DNA of 57,864 bases from CAZWKX01 sp964614095 (lineage in GTDB: Bacteria > Actinomycetota > Acidimicrobiia > Spongiisociales > UBA11373), in assembly GCA_964614095.1 (NCBI GenBank), contig CAZTJO010000010.1:1-57864 (forward strand). The letters run 5' to 3'. The position numbers and the translations under genes were made by a program. This document shows, in pieces, positions 17,303 through 26,626 of this stretch. Numbering within the stretch: position 1 is the stretch's first letter; every line of letters starts with the position of its first letter. The notes beneath the pieces were generated by a model. That model made no database searches. It was not told the DNA's origin and saw nothing but the letters and a program-made list of their open reading frames with translations.

Positions 17303-19765
17303 TCGTTTCAACGTCGTGGCCGGCAACGAGCGTAAGGTCGACGGTCTCGCCCTGGTCACCGGGAAACCGGTGTTTGTCGCCGACCTCGATTTTGCCGACA
17401 CCCTGCACATCGTGCTGGTGACCAGCCCTCATGCCCATGCCCGGATTCGCTCCATCGATGTCTCCAAGGCGCTCGAGGTGCCCGGGGTGGCCCTCGTCCT
17501 CACTCATCAAAACACCCCGGCCATCCGCTATACCACCGCCGGGCAGGGATGGCCGGAGCCGAGCCCCTACGACGCCCGCATGTTCGACACCAAGGTCCGG
17601 TTTGTGGGCGACCGGGTGGCGGCGGTGGCAGCCGATACCAAACAGGCGGCCCTGGAGGCGGCGGCTCTGGTCGATGTCGAGTACGAGCTGCTTGAACCGG
17701 TGCTCTCTATCGACCAAGCCCTGGTCCCGGGAGCGCCGGTGATCCATGATGAAGACGACGCCGTGGACGTCTGGGATGCCGCCGCCAACATGCCGGCGGC
17801 AGTCGAGTTCGCCGTCGGTGACATCGAGCAGGGTTTTGCCGAGAGCGATGTTCTCGTCGAGACCACGTGCGAGACCCAGTACGCCCAGCACGCGCCGCTC
17901 GAACCGCATGTGTGCCGCTCGTACCTCGACAACGACGGCCGCCTGGTGCTCTTCACCAGCACCCAGGTGCCCTTCCATGCCCGACGCATCGTGGCCCGGG
18001 TGCTCGACGTCCCCATTCACCGCATCCGGGTGATCAAACCCCGCATCGGCGGAGCGTTTGGGGTGAAGCAGGAAGTGCTGCTGGAGGATGTGTGCGCCCT
18101 GATCACTCTGCGCTCGGGACGCCCAACTCTGTGGGAATTCACCCGGGAGGAGGAGTTTGTGGCGTCGCGCACCCGCCATCCGTTCCGGGTGCGGGTCAAG
18201 CTCGGGGCCAAGAGCGACGGCCGTCTGCACGCCATCGAGATGGAGGCTTGGGAGAACACCGGCGCCTACGGCACCCACAGCCTCACCGTGCTCTCCAACG
18301 CCGGGGCGAAGACGCTGCCCCTCTACAACAAGGCGCCTCATCTGTCGTTTGCCGGGCGAGCCGTCTACACCAACCTGCCCGTCGGAGGGGCTTACCGCGG
18401 CTACGGAGCCACTCAGGGCTACTTCCCGCTGGAGACGGCGCTCGATGAAATCGCCCGCCGCCTCGACCTCGATCCGATCGAGTTGCGGCGTATCAATCAC
18501 ATTCGCTCCGGTGAGACCTCCCCGGTCTTCAAGGAGATCGGAGAGGGCGGGGAAGGCGTCGACATGACGATTCGGTCGTGTGCCCTGAGCGAGTGCCTGG
18601 ACGCCGGCATGGAGGCCTTCGGCTGGGCCGAGAAACGGGCCCGGCCCGCCGACGACGGGCCGGTACGCCGCGGCATCGGCATGTCGGTCCATATGCAGGG
18701 CTCCGGAATCCCCAGGATCGACATGGCGGCATCCACCATCAAGATGAACGACGACGGCTCGTTCAACCTCCTGGTCGGCGCCACCGACCTCGGCACCGGG
18801 TCGGACACGGTGCTGGGACAGATCGCCGCCGAGGTGCTGGGCGTGCCGTTGCGTAAGATCATCGTCTACTCCTCGGACACCGACTTCACCCCGTTTGACA
18901 CCGGGGCCTACGCCTCTTCGACCACCTACGTCTCGGGCACTGCGGTGAAGAGGGCTGCGGAGAAGACCAGGGACCAGATCGCCGCCGTCGCCGCTGCTCT
19001 TCTCGAGGTTGACCCCGGCGACATCACCCTCGGCGACGAGAACGCCACCGCCTCCGACGGGCGTGCGGTCACCCTGGAGAAGGTATGCCGCCGGGCCTAC
19101 TACGGCGCCGACCAGTTCCAGATCGGCGCCACCGCCTCGTTTGTGCCTGAGGAGTCACCGCCGCCGTTCCTCGCCTGTTTCGCCGAGGTCGCCGTAGACG
19201 TGGAGACCGGCATGGTGCAGGTGCTCGACTTTGTGGCTGCCGTGGACTGCGNNNNNNNNNNNNNNNNNNNNNNNNNNNNNNNNNNNNNNNNNNNNNNNNN
19301 NNNNNNNNNNNNNNNNNNNNNNNNNNNNNNNNNNNNNNNNNNNNNNNNNNNGACGTGGAGACCGGCATGGTGCAGGTGCTCGACTTTGTGGCTGCCGTGG
19401 ACTGCGGCACCGCCATCAATCCCCGGCTTGCCGAGGGGCAGATGGAGGGCGCCATCGCCAACGGAATCGGCTACGCCCTCACCGAGGAGATGGTGTTCGA
19501 CGGCAAGGGCCGCACCCGCAACGCCGATCTGGCCCGCTACAAGATCCCGGGTCCGGCCGACCTGCCGCCGATCCGAGTGCTGCTCGTCGACTCCTACGAG
19601 CCGACGGGGCCCATGGGCGCCAAGTCGGTGGCCGAGATCGGCATCAATGGGCCGATACCGGCCATCGCCAACGCCATCTACGACGCCATCGGCATCCGCT
19701 TCACCGAGACCCCGTTCGGGCCGGAAAAGGTATGGCGCGCCCTCCGGGGGGCCGGCATCACCTGA
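17295..19765 (+). CDS. xanthine-dehydrogenase-family molybdopterin-binding large subunit (interrupted by assembly gap)
   Basis: The GTG start at 17295 overlaps the 2Fe-2S gene. The N-terminal half has KVRFVGDRVAAVAA and the cofactor motifs IGGAFGVKQE, GGAYRGYGATQG and GTGSDTVLGQ; the C terminus has MGAKSVAEIG, whose glutamate is the catalytic base in this family. The reading frame is broken by 100 Ns, but the 55 nt before and after the gap are identical. Collapsing this duplication (17295-19251 joined to 19407-19765) restores one open frame of 771 residues, the normal length. The substrate (xanthine, hypoxanthine or another heterocycle) is not settled; the neighbours suggest a purine. Confidence 0.92.
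19197..19406. other. 100-N scaffold gap flanked by an exact 55-nt duplication
   Basis: Bases 19252-19351 are N. The 55 bases at 19197-19251 are repeated exactly at 19352-19406, and both copies are in codon register. This is what a scaffolder leaves when two contigs overlapping by one k-mer (k=55) are joined with a default gap. It is almost certainly not a biological repeat. Confidence 0.93.
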
Positions 19766-19837
19766 ACGCCTTGAGGCTTCCGGCCCTGGCATCACAGTCG
19801 GGAAACTGGTCGCGTGGAGGCCGACAAAGGGGGATCT

Positions 19838-20509
19838 ATGGAAGGTAACCGTGCCAACCCAACGCCGCTGGCCTTGTTCGGCCTCGGCACCATCCTCGTG
19901 CTCACCGGCGCCTACGAGGCGCCCTTCTGGTACCCAGCGGATTCGCTGTACGGCTCACGCACGTTTGCGGTGACCGTGATCGTCTTCGGCGCCGCCCTGC
20001 TCTTCATCGGAGGGTTGCTGCACTACCGCCGCATGGACACGATGGGCCTGCTGGTCTTCACCAGCTTCGGGGTCTTCTGGAGCTTGTTCCTGGTGATAGA
20101 GGCGACAACGGGCATCAGTGATATCGGTGCGTCGATCGGCCTCACCGTCAATCTGGAGACGGCACCCGAGCACTTGGGCTGGTACCTGTTCCTGTGGGGC
20201 ACCCTGGCCGCCGTGGCCCTGTTGGCATCGGGACGACGCAGCCTGGCCCTGCGTGCCGTGTTTGCCACCTTCCTGGTCTACCTGTGGCTGCTGGCCGCCT
20301 GCTGCTGGATCATCGGCTACTGGCCCGGAGATACCGCCACCCAGGCCGGAGACTGGCTGCGCAGCATCGCCCGCTGGGAAGGTGTGCTGTGCGGCGTTTT
20401 CGCCCTCTACCTCGCCGCTGCTGAGGTGGTCAACGAAGCCGAAGGGCACACGGTGCTGCCGATAGACCAAGGGCCGCCGCCACCACCGCCGATCCACAAA
20501 GAGGTCTAG
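19838..20509 (+). CDS. GPR1/FUN34/YaaH (SatP) family acetate-type transporter, copy 1
   Basis: This 223-residue membrane protein has six predicted helices and the family signature near its N terminus (ANPTPLALFG, about residues 5-14). SatP/YaaH proteins carry acetate and succinate with protons. The C-terminal tail ends with a proline-rich run. ATG at 19838 is preceded by AAAGGGGG; an earlier in-frame start at 19814 lacks such a site. It begins 72 nt after the molybdenum subunit gene and is followed by a paralogue, so export or uptake of a small acid linked to the island is plausible. Confidence 0.9.
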   Translation: MEGNRANPTPLALFGLGTILVLTGAYEAPFWYPADSLYGSRTFAVTVIVFGAALLFIGGLLHYRRMDTMGLLVFTSFGVFWSLFLVIEATTGISDIGASIGLTVNLETAPEHLGWYLFLWGTLAAVALLASGRRSLALRAVFATFLVYLWLLAACCWIIGYWPGDTATQAGDWLRSIARWEGVLCGVFALYLAAAEVVNEAEGHTVLPIDQGPPPPPPIHKEV

Positions 20510-20619
20510 CCGACCGGTATTGGTGCCGCCGACCCCTGATGCTCGGGTCGTTTGCCTCTAGAGACTCGTGCCCCGGTGGGTTCTGATGGGCGACGGCCAC
20601 ACAACAGGAAGGGGAAGAC

Positions 20620-21189
20620 ATGGACGAGCGCGCCAACCCCGCACCGCTGGGGTTGATGGGCTTTGGCATGACCACCGTGCTGCTGAACATCCACAACGCC
20701 GGGTTCTACGAGGGCACAGGCCTCTCCATGATCCTGGCCATGGGGATCTGCTACGGGGGCCTGGCGCAAGTGATCGCAGGCATCATGGAGTTCCGCAAGA
20801 ACAACGTCTTCGGGCTTACTGCGTTCACCTCGTACGGCCTGTTCTGGATCAGCTTCGTGTTTATCGCGGGCGGGTTGGTCGGCTCGGGAGTCACCTACGA
20901 GTTCCTCGGCTGGTACCTGTTCATGTGGGGCCTGTTTACCGCCTACATGTTCCTGAACACGCTGAACAAGAACGTGGCGCTCCAGGTGGTGTTCTTCACC
21001 CTGACCGTGCTCTTCTGGCTGCTGGCCATCGGCCACTGGATGGGCCCGGAGAACGGCGAGACCATGATCAAGATCGCCGGTTGGGAAGGCATCGTCTGCG
21101 GTGCGTCGGCCATCTACCTGGCCGCCGCCGAGGTATTCAAGGAGACCTACGGCCGCGAGATCCTCCCCATCGGAGTGGTCAAGTCGTAG
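20620..21189 (+). CDS. GPR1/FUN34/YaaH (SatP) family acetate-type transporter, copy 2
   Basis: This 189-residue six-helix membrane protein has the signature ANPAPLGLMG near the N terminus, the conserved GFYEGTG segment and FRKNNVFG typical of SatP proteins. It is a diverged paralogue of the gene 110 nt upstream and is closer to the standard family length. A GGAAGGGG site precedes the ATG. A strong hairpin follows its stop codon. Acetate/succinate:proton symport is the known family role; substrate preference cannot be read from the sequence. Confidence 0.92.
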   Translation: MDERANPAPLGLMGFGMTTVLLNIHNAGFYEGTGLSMILAMGICYGGLAQVIAGIMEFRKNNVFGLTAFTSYGLFWISFVFIAGGLVGSGVTYEFLGWYLFMWGLFTAYMFLNTLNKNVALQVVFFTLTVLFWLLAIGHWMGPENGETMIKIAGWEGIVCGASAIYLAAAEVFKETYGREILPIGVVKS

Positions 21190-21199
21190 AAGACCGATT

Positions 21200-21229
21200 G
21201 AACGAGCCTCCCATATGGGAGGCTCGTTC
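21200..21229. terminator. bidirectional hairpin terminator
   Basis: A perfect 13-bp stem (GAACGAGCCTCCC with its complement) around an ATAT loop lies 10 nt after the transporter stop and before the convergent ABC permease gene. No long T run follows on either side. Its position between two convergent operons supports termination for both. Confidence 0.8.
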
Positions 21230-21307
21230 GCGTCTGGAACCAGAAATCAGGCCGGAATGCGTTGCCTGTTGCCGGTTCGCAGCCGGTTTTGGCGAGAAGA
21301 AACGGCT

Positions 21308-22363
21308 TCAGCCGAAACGCCTCTGCAGCAAAGCGTGGATCGTGACCGAGACGACGATGACCGAGCCGTAGATGAAGTCGGTGGCAAAACCGGTGAGCCC
21401 GACGGCCACAATGCCGGCTCTGATGGTGCCGACCAAAAAGGCGCCCAGGAAGGTCCCCCAAATGGTGCCCCGCCCCCCAAAGACGGAGGTGCCGCCCACA
21501 AAAACGGCGGCCAGCGCGGGCAGAAGCTGTTCTTCCCCAACCGAGGGAAAGAAGGACCGAATGTTCAGGCTCGAGATGACCCCGGCAAACGCCGCCGCCA
21601 GCCCCACCAGGACAAACAGGGTGAGCCGGACTCGATTGGTCTTGATTCCCTGCAGGGCCGCGGTCTCGGCGTTGTCGCCGATCACATAGACCGCGGCGCC
21701 AAAACGGTGCCGGTTGAGCAGGAACCACATGATGATGGCGATTCCCAGGAGCCAGAAGAATTGGGCGGGGATGTTGCGGAGGAAACTGTGTTTGCCGACC
21801 GAGATCCGGTAGACGAGCGAATTTCCGATGGCTCCAAGGTGCACATTTCTTCCCCCCATGATGACCATGGACAGGCCGCGAAAGAGGTAGAGCGTGCCGA
21901 TGGTGGCAACCAATGCGGGCACCCGGGCGTACACAATGACAATGCCGTTGAAGACCCCGGCGGCGGCGCCGATAACCAGCGCCATCAGCAGCGCCAGCCA
22001 CACGTTCTCATTGGTGTGTTCCCAGACCAGGACAAAACCCACCATCGACAGCGCCATCGTGGACCCGAATGAGAGATCGATCTCGCCGGCAACGATCACC
22101 AGCGTGAGCGGCATAGCGATAATCCCAAACAGCGGGATTGACTGAGCGAAGGCCGCGTAGATCCTGGCGGCAAGGAATGTGTCCGGGGCAAGGACCACAA
22201 ACAGCAACCACACCACAATGAAGGCCGCGGTGATGCCGAGCTGTCCGGCATAGGTGCGCAGGAAACCTTTGGGATCGTGCAGCAGCGACACCCCTCTGCC
22301 GACTCTCCAATCAATGGCGGGTGCTGGAAGGGGACCGCTGTTGGCGTTTGGGGACTTGCTCAC
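21308..22363 (-). CDS. sugar ABC transporter permease (RbsC family)
   Basis: This membrane protein of about 351 residues belongs to the branched-chain/ribose-type permease family. The conserved EIDLSFGSTMAL, the GTLYLFRGLS segment and GGTSVFGGRGTIWGTFLGA are all present, with about nine or ten helices. The GTG start at 22363 overlaps the stop of the ATPase gene (GTGA). It completes an operon in the order binding protein, ATPase, permease. The substrate is probably a pentose or related sugar because the operon shares an operator-like block with the arabinose operon (inference). Confidence 0.92.
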   Translation of the reverse strand: MSKSPNANSGPLPAPAIDWRVGRGVSLLHDPKGFLRTYAGQLGITAAFIVVWLLFVVLAPDTFLAARIYAAFAQSIPLFGIIAMPLTLVIVAGEIDLSFGSTMALSMVGFVLVWEHTNENVWLALLMALVIGAAAGVFNGIVIVYARVPALVATIGTLYLFRGLSMVIMGGRNVHLGAIGNSLVYRISVGKHSFLRNIPAQFFWLLGIAIIMWFLLNRHRFGAAVYVIGDNAETAALQGIKTNRVRLTLFVLVGLAAAFAGVISSLNIRSFFPSVGEEQLLPALAAVFVGGTSVFGGRGTIWGTFLGAFLVGTIRAGIVAVGLTGFATDFIYGSVIVVSVTIHALLQRRFG

Positions 22364-23235
22364 GACCCACCGTCTGCGGTCTCGGCGGTATCCCAAGAGC
22401 TGTCGTCCGCCACCGACGTCTTGCCCGTCTCGGCAATCTCACGCATGATCTCGGTCAGCTCTCCCACCGTCCGGTCCTTTGGCCTGAACCTCCCGGCCAC
22501 CTTCCCGCGATCGAGCACCACCACCCGATCGGCCACCTCGTACACGTGAAAGATGTTGTGATCGATGAGGATCGCCGACTTGCCGGCCGCCTTGATGGAG
22601 CGCACGAATTCGAGGAGCTTGTCGGTCTCCTTCACCGACAAGCCCACCGCGGGCTCGTCGAGAATGACGATCTCCGCATCAAAGTAGAGGGCGCGCACGA
22701 TGGCGATACCCTGCTTCTCGCCGCCGGAGAAGGTTTTCACAAACGACTCCGGTGATACCGCCGTCGAGGTGAATCCCATCGATTCGCCCATCAACCTGGC
22801 CGTTTCCCGCCGCATCTCTCCGACACGGAGGAAACCAAACCGGTTGTGCAGCTCCCGTCCGATGAAGATGTTGCGCCACAACGTCTGCAGATCGGCCAGG
22901 GCCCGCTCCTGGTAGACGGCTTCCACACCGAGTCTTCGGGCGCCTTCGACCGTCAGCTTCTTGACCGGCTCACCGTCGAAGAGGATCTCCCCCTCATCGG
23001 GCCGGTGATAGCCGCAAACCAACTTGATGAGAGTCGATTTGCCGGCGCCGTTGTCTCCGATCACACCGACGATCTCGTTGCGGCCGAGACGGAAATCGAC
23101 ATTGGAGAGCGCCTGCATCTCTGCGAACCGTTTGGAGACGCCCCGCACCTCAAGGCGGGGAACCGTCTTCAGCGATTCCGCAGTGCGCTGGTTAGGCAAT
23201 TCTGCATCCTTACTTCGATTCCCAGTCTCGGCCAC
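22360..23235 (-). CDS. sugar ABC transporter ATP-binding protein (single-domain, FrcA-like)
   Basis: This 291-residue ATPase has Walker A GDNGAGKS, Q-loop region YQERALADL, signature FSGGEKQGIA, Walker B IVILDEPAV and the switch histidine in LIDHN. Unlike RbsA or AraG it has one nucleotide-binding domain rather than two, as in FrcA-type systems; a homodimer would serve the permease. It follows the binding-protein gene by 33 nt and overlaps the permease gene. Confidence 0.93.
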   Translation of the reverse strand: MAETGNRSKDAELPNQRTAESLKTVPRLEVRGVSKRFAEMQALSNVDFRLGRNEIVGVIGDNGAGKSTLIKLVCGYHRPDEGEILFDGEPVKKLTVEGARRLGVEAVYQERALADLQTLWRNIFIGRELHNRFGFLRVGEMRRETARLMGESMGFTSTAVSPESFVKTFSGGEKQGIAIVRALYFDAEIVILDEPAVGLSVKETDKLLEFVRSIKAAGKSAILIDHNIFHVYEVADRVVVLDRGKVAGRFRPKDRTVGELTEIMREIAETGKTSVADDSSWDTAETADGGS

Positions 23236-23268
23236 AACGGGCTCAACTCGCCTTACCTAAAGGCCAAA

Positions 23269-24309
23269 CTACCGAATCTGCTGCTCAACCAGATCGGCGA
23301 GGATCTCGACGTTGTCGGCGTGGGCAAAGCCGGCGCCGGTGTCGATATTGAGGCCGGTGAAGGCGTAGTTGTGGGACAAGCAGATCTGCAGAATCGGCAA
23401 GAAGCCCTGCAGGTACTGCTGCTGATCAATCACCAGGTCGGTCCAACCGGCGCGGATGGCCTCGACCGTCGACGCGCTCAGGTCGAAACCGGCGCCGATC
23501 ACGTCGTCGGGACCAAGGCCCGCAGCTTCAAAGTAAGTCTGCTGCGAGGCGGTCAGCTGACCGTGATCGGTGACGACAAGCTTGACGTCCGGGTTGGCCG
23601 TGGCATAGCCGACAAACGTCGCGGTTCCGGCCGAGGCATCGGAGTTCGTCGCATCGTCGATCTCGAGGTAGTCGACTGTCATGCCGGCTTCCTCAAGCGC
23701 GTCGATGACGCCCTGCGTGCGCTGGCCGCGCCCTGCTTGTGCCAGCAGGCCCCAGACCATCGCGACGTCGCCGTCACCAAGCCCGAACCGGTTCACGGCC
23801 TCAGCGCCAAGCGCATAACCGGCCGAGTAGTTCGAGGCCCCCACATAGCCGAAGCCATTGCTGGCATACATCGACTGGAGTGCCGTGAGCTCCGAGTTCT
23901 GGCTGGTCACGATAATGCCTGCAGCCTCTGCATCCGCAACGAGGGGAGCAAAGGCATCGTCGCCCGGGTGCCCCATGATGGCTATGCCATCAGGGCCGGT
24001 GGCGACGGCCTCGGTGAACTGGGTCAGCATCTTCTCCGGGTCCCAGTCGGACCACACGTAGTCGACGTTGGCACCGGTCATCTCGGCGGCGGCCACGGCA
24101 CCGTTGTAGACAACGGTGGCGAAGGTGCCTCCCTCAGACCCGCCGGGGAAAAACACGATATCCGTGCCGCTGCAGAAGCCTTCTCCTGCTCCGTCGGCCG
24201 CGACCGTGGTGGCGGTGTCATCATCTGAGCAAGCGCCGACCACCATGGCCAGTACGACGAGGGCAACAAGCCACGCCGACCACCGTATCTTCGATCTCGA
24301 TATCATCAT
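23269..24309 (-). CDS. sugar ABC transporter substrate-binding lipoprotein
   Basis: This protein of about 346 residues starts with a lipoprotein signal (hydrophobic core ending VVGAC, then acidic DDD) and continues as a periplasmic-binding-protein type 1 (ribose/sugar) domain with DGIAIMGHPGDD and a C-terminal DQQQYLQGF segment typical of the family. It would be tethered outside the membrane and deliver sugar to the permease. The ATG at 24309 has an AGGAAG site 7 nt upstream. The 47-nt conserved block with the inverted repeat lies 75-121 nt upstream. Confidence 0.92.
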   Translation of the reverse strand: MMISRSKIRWSAWLVALVVLAMVVGACSDDDTATTVAADGAGEGFCSGTDIVFFPGGSEGGTFATVVYNGAVAAAEMTGANVDYVWSDWDPEKMLTQFTEAVATGPDGIAIMGHPGDDAFAPLVADAEAAGIIVTSQNSELTALQSMYASNGFGYVGASNYSAGYALGAEAVNRFGLGDGDVAMVWGLLAQAGRGQRTQGVIDALEEAGMTVDYLEIDDATNSDASAGTATFVGYATANPDVKLVVTDHGQLTASQQTYFEAAGLGPDDVIGAGFDLSASTVEAIRAGWTDLVIDQQQYLQGFLPILQICLSHNYAFTGLNIDTGAGFAHADNVEILADLVEQQIR

Positions 24310-24402
24310 CTTCTGGCTTCCTTCCTTCCGTACGGTTCTTGAAAAGAGAGAACGCCTCCCTTCAGTATGCCGGTTCTTCAGGCATCGAGGGCGCAACGGC
24401 GA

Positions 24403-24428
24403 TGTTATCGATCCCGGCAACGATAACA
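24403..24428. promoter_or_regulatory. inverted-repeat operator upstream of the sugar ABC operon
   Basis: TGTTATCG and CGATAACA form 8-bp arms separated by 10 nt. The site lies within a 47-nt block (24384-24430) that is 45/47 identical to one upstream of araB (29090-29136). The arms look like LacI-family half-sites but are spaced one helical turn further apart than in the usual 14-16-bp LacI palindromes. The LacI-type gene at 29227 is the likely regulator (inference). Confidence 0.75.
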
Positions 24429-24429
24429 C

Positions 24430-24814
24430 AGACCCTAGATACCATATCCTGCTGTTCCATTGTCGTGGTGCAGCCGTTGATCTTCCCTGTTCCTGGACCC
24501 GGGTCGCCGACAAAAACAACCCCAGAGCTTGCCCGGCGCCGACGGCGCCCGCAGGGGCGGCGTGAGACGTGTGCTTCATCCAAGATGTGCAACCTGCTGC
24601 GGCGCGGCGCCGTCTGGGTCGTAATGAGGTGAACCGGCCCACCGATTCGGGTTGATTGCTCCGCGTCTGCAGTCATTCGCCAAGGCCCCCGGGAACCATC
24701 ACCAGCCTACGGCGCCTTGGTCCGACCGTATCAACCGGGCGGAAGACGACACACCTGAGCATGAGCGACCCACTTCTCCTCCGTGATATGCGGCCACGCA
24801 GATTGTCTACCGAC
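24430..24814. other. intergenic region upstream of the ABC operon
   Basis: About 385 nt between the operator and the regulator remnant. No reading frame here resembles a protein family. It probably holds upstream promoter sequence of the ABC operon and decayed DNA; I see no hairpin or repeat strong enough to name. Confidence 0.5.
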
Positions 24815-25123
24815 AAGCTACGACTGCTTTGGTTTGGCTGTCAAATTGGCGTCACAGCGTTTCGTCCTGGCAAACGTTCGAAGGCAACCACAAGCCGGCG
24901 GCTGGAGAAGAAGCACTTCCCGCACAGATGTGAATGGCACGCATGACAATGCTCGTTCGTACCGATCACCGGCGAATCGGCCCGCAGCCGGGCGATCGTC
25001 ACACTCATCTCACCCACTGAGATCAAGAACCCCGGTGCAGCTGCTGTGGAGCCGGTGCCGGCCCCGCTAGGCCTCGTGGAGGCGCGCGCGTTGGACCCCG
25101 ACAGCTGCAAGATAGGGGCCCCT
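24815..25123 (+). pseudogene. remnant of a DeoR-family regulator gene and its promoter
   Basis: Positions about 24819-24893 align with the region upstream of the intact DeoR gene (about 30403-30481). Shared blocks are ACGACT, TTTGGTTTGGCTG, TTCGTC and GTTCGAAG. Downstream, CACGCATGA and then CACTCATCTCACCC (about 25001-25014) match coding positions of the intact gene around 30528 and 30767, with the DNA between them largely missing. Stops and frameshifts prevent translation. It looks like a duplicate that lost most of its helix-turn-helix region and whole C terminus, truncated at the 3' end of araA. The alignment was done by eye. Confidence 0.6.
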
Positions 25124-26626
25124 CTACGAGGACAACAGCCGGTAGGCGGCATCGTTCCACCGCAGCTCCCGCTCGAGGCCGCGCAGATCGCACGACTCAT
25201 CGATGATGACCAGCTCGACCCCGAGGTTCCGACCGAAGTCCTCCATATGTTCGACGGTGAGCGCACGGCTGTGGCCCGAGTGGTGGGAAGCGCCGGCCAG
25301 GATCCAGGCCTCCGCCGCCGTGGCAAGATCGGGACGAGACCGCCACAGCGAGCGCGCCACGGGCAGTCGGGGCAATGCCTCCGGCGGAGCGACGACGTCG
25401 ACGACGGCCACCGTCATCCGAAAGCGGTCGCCCATGTCGACAAGAGCGGCGTTCACGCTCGGGCCCGGTGCGGCGTCGAAGACGAGCCGTACCGGATCCT
25501 CCCGCCCGCCGATGGAGAGTGGGTGGACCTCACAACTGGGTGTGTCTGCGGCCAGTGAAGGACAAACCTCGAGCATGTGCGCCCCCAGAACCAAAGACCC
25601 GTCCGGATCGAGGTGATAGGTGTAGTCCTCCATGAAGCTGGTCCCGTGCGGAGAGCCGTAGGCCATCACCTTCATCGCCCGCACGAGCGCGGCAGTCTTC
25701 CAGTCTCCTTCGGCGCCGAAGCCATACCCGTCGGCCATGAGCCGTTGCGCCGCGATGCCGGGAAGCTGTCGCAGGCCGTGCAGATCCTCAAACGTGTCGG
25801 TGAAAGCGACAAAACCCCCGTCCTCCATAAACGAACGGAGCCCGATCTCGATGGCAGCCGCGGCCTCGAGTGAGTCCCTGCGGTCGCCATCAGGCTTGAG
25901 CTCGGGGGCCATTCGATAGGTCTCGTCGTACTCCTCACAGAGAGCAGCCACATCGGCGTTGGAGACGTCTGCGATCCGCGTGACCAACTCACCGACGCCG
26001 TATCCGTTGACCTCGTACCCGAAGCGGCGCTGGAACTCGACTTTGTCCCCTTCGGTGACAGCAACGTCCCGCATGTTGTCGCCGAGCCGGGCGATTCGGC
26101 CCCCTTTGGCATCGGCAACCGCCAGCGCGGAACGGGCCCACGTGCCGATCCGGCTCGCCACCCCCGGCTCGCTCCAGTGGCCGGCGACGATCTTGCGGCG
26201 TGAGCGGAGCCGCGCCGCCAGATACCCGAACTCTCGATCGCCGTGAGCCGCCTGGTGCGCGTTCATGTAGTCCATGTCGATCGTCGACCAAGGCAGGGCG
26301 CGAGCGAACTGGGTATGCAGGTGCAGGTAGGGCTTGCTCAGCTCCTGCACACCCGTGATCCACATGCGGGCTGGCGAAAAAGTATGCATCCACAACACGA
26401 GACCGGCACAACGACGATCGGCGTTTGCCTCCCGCACGAGAGTGCTGATGGCGTCGCCGGACGTCATTACCGGCTTGGTCACGATGTCCAGCACGACCTC
26501 GCCACTTGTGTTGAGAGCCTCGACGATCTGTGCCATGTTGTTGGCGACAAGCGTCAGCGTCTCGTCGCCGTAGAGATGCTGGCTGCCGGTCACGAACCAG
26601 AGTTCGTATCTCGTTGGGTCGATCAT
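25124..26626 (-). CDS. araA: L-arabinose isomerase
   Basis: This 500-residue enzyme converts L-arabinose to L-ribulose. It has the family opening LWFVTGSQHLYG, VLWMHTFSPARMW, the metal-binding region around FMEDYTYHL and the conserved GEGD-equivalent AEGDWKTAAL. Family length is about 500. I chose ATG at 26626 because it overlaps the araD stop (ATGA) and begins at the conserved N terminus. It is the last gene of the araB-araD-araA operon. Confidence 0.96.
   Translation of the reverse strand: MIDPTRYELWFVTGSQHLYGDETLTLVANNMAQIVEALNTSGEVVLDIVTKPVMTSGDAISTLVREANADRRCAGLVLWMHTFSPARMWITGVQELSKPYLHLHTQFARALPWSTIDMDYMNAHQAAHGDREFGYLAARLRSRRKIVAGHWSEPGVASRIGTWARSALAVADAKGGRIARLGDNMRDVAVTEGDKVEFQRRFGYEVNGYGVGELVTRIADVSNADVAALCEEYDETYRMAPELKPDGDRRDSLEAAAAIEIGLRSFMEDGGFVAFTDTFEDLHGLRQLPGIAAQRLMADGYGFGAEGDWKTAALVRAMKVMAYGSPHGTSFMEDYTYHLDPDGSLVLGAHMLEVCPSLAADTPSCEVHPLSIGGREDPVRLVFDAAPGPSVNAALVDMGDRFRMTVAVVDVVAPPEALPRLPVARSLWRSRPDLATAAEAWILAGASHHSGHSRALTVEHMEDFGRNLGVELVIIDESCDLRGLERELRWNDAAYRLLSS

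Noticed and set aside
19197..19406. Biological direct repeat or mobile-element target duplication inside xdhA
   Set aside because: Exactly 55 nt on both sides of a default 100-N gap is an assembly-graph signature, and collapsing it restores the gene.
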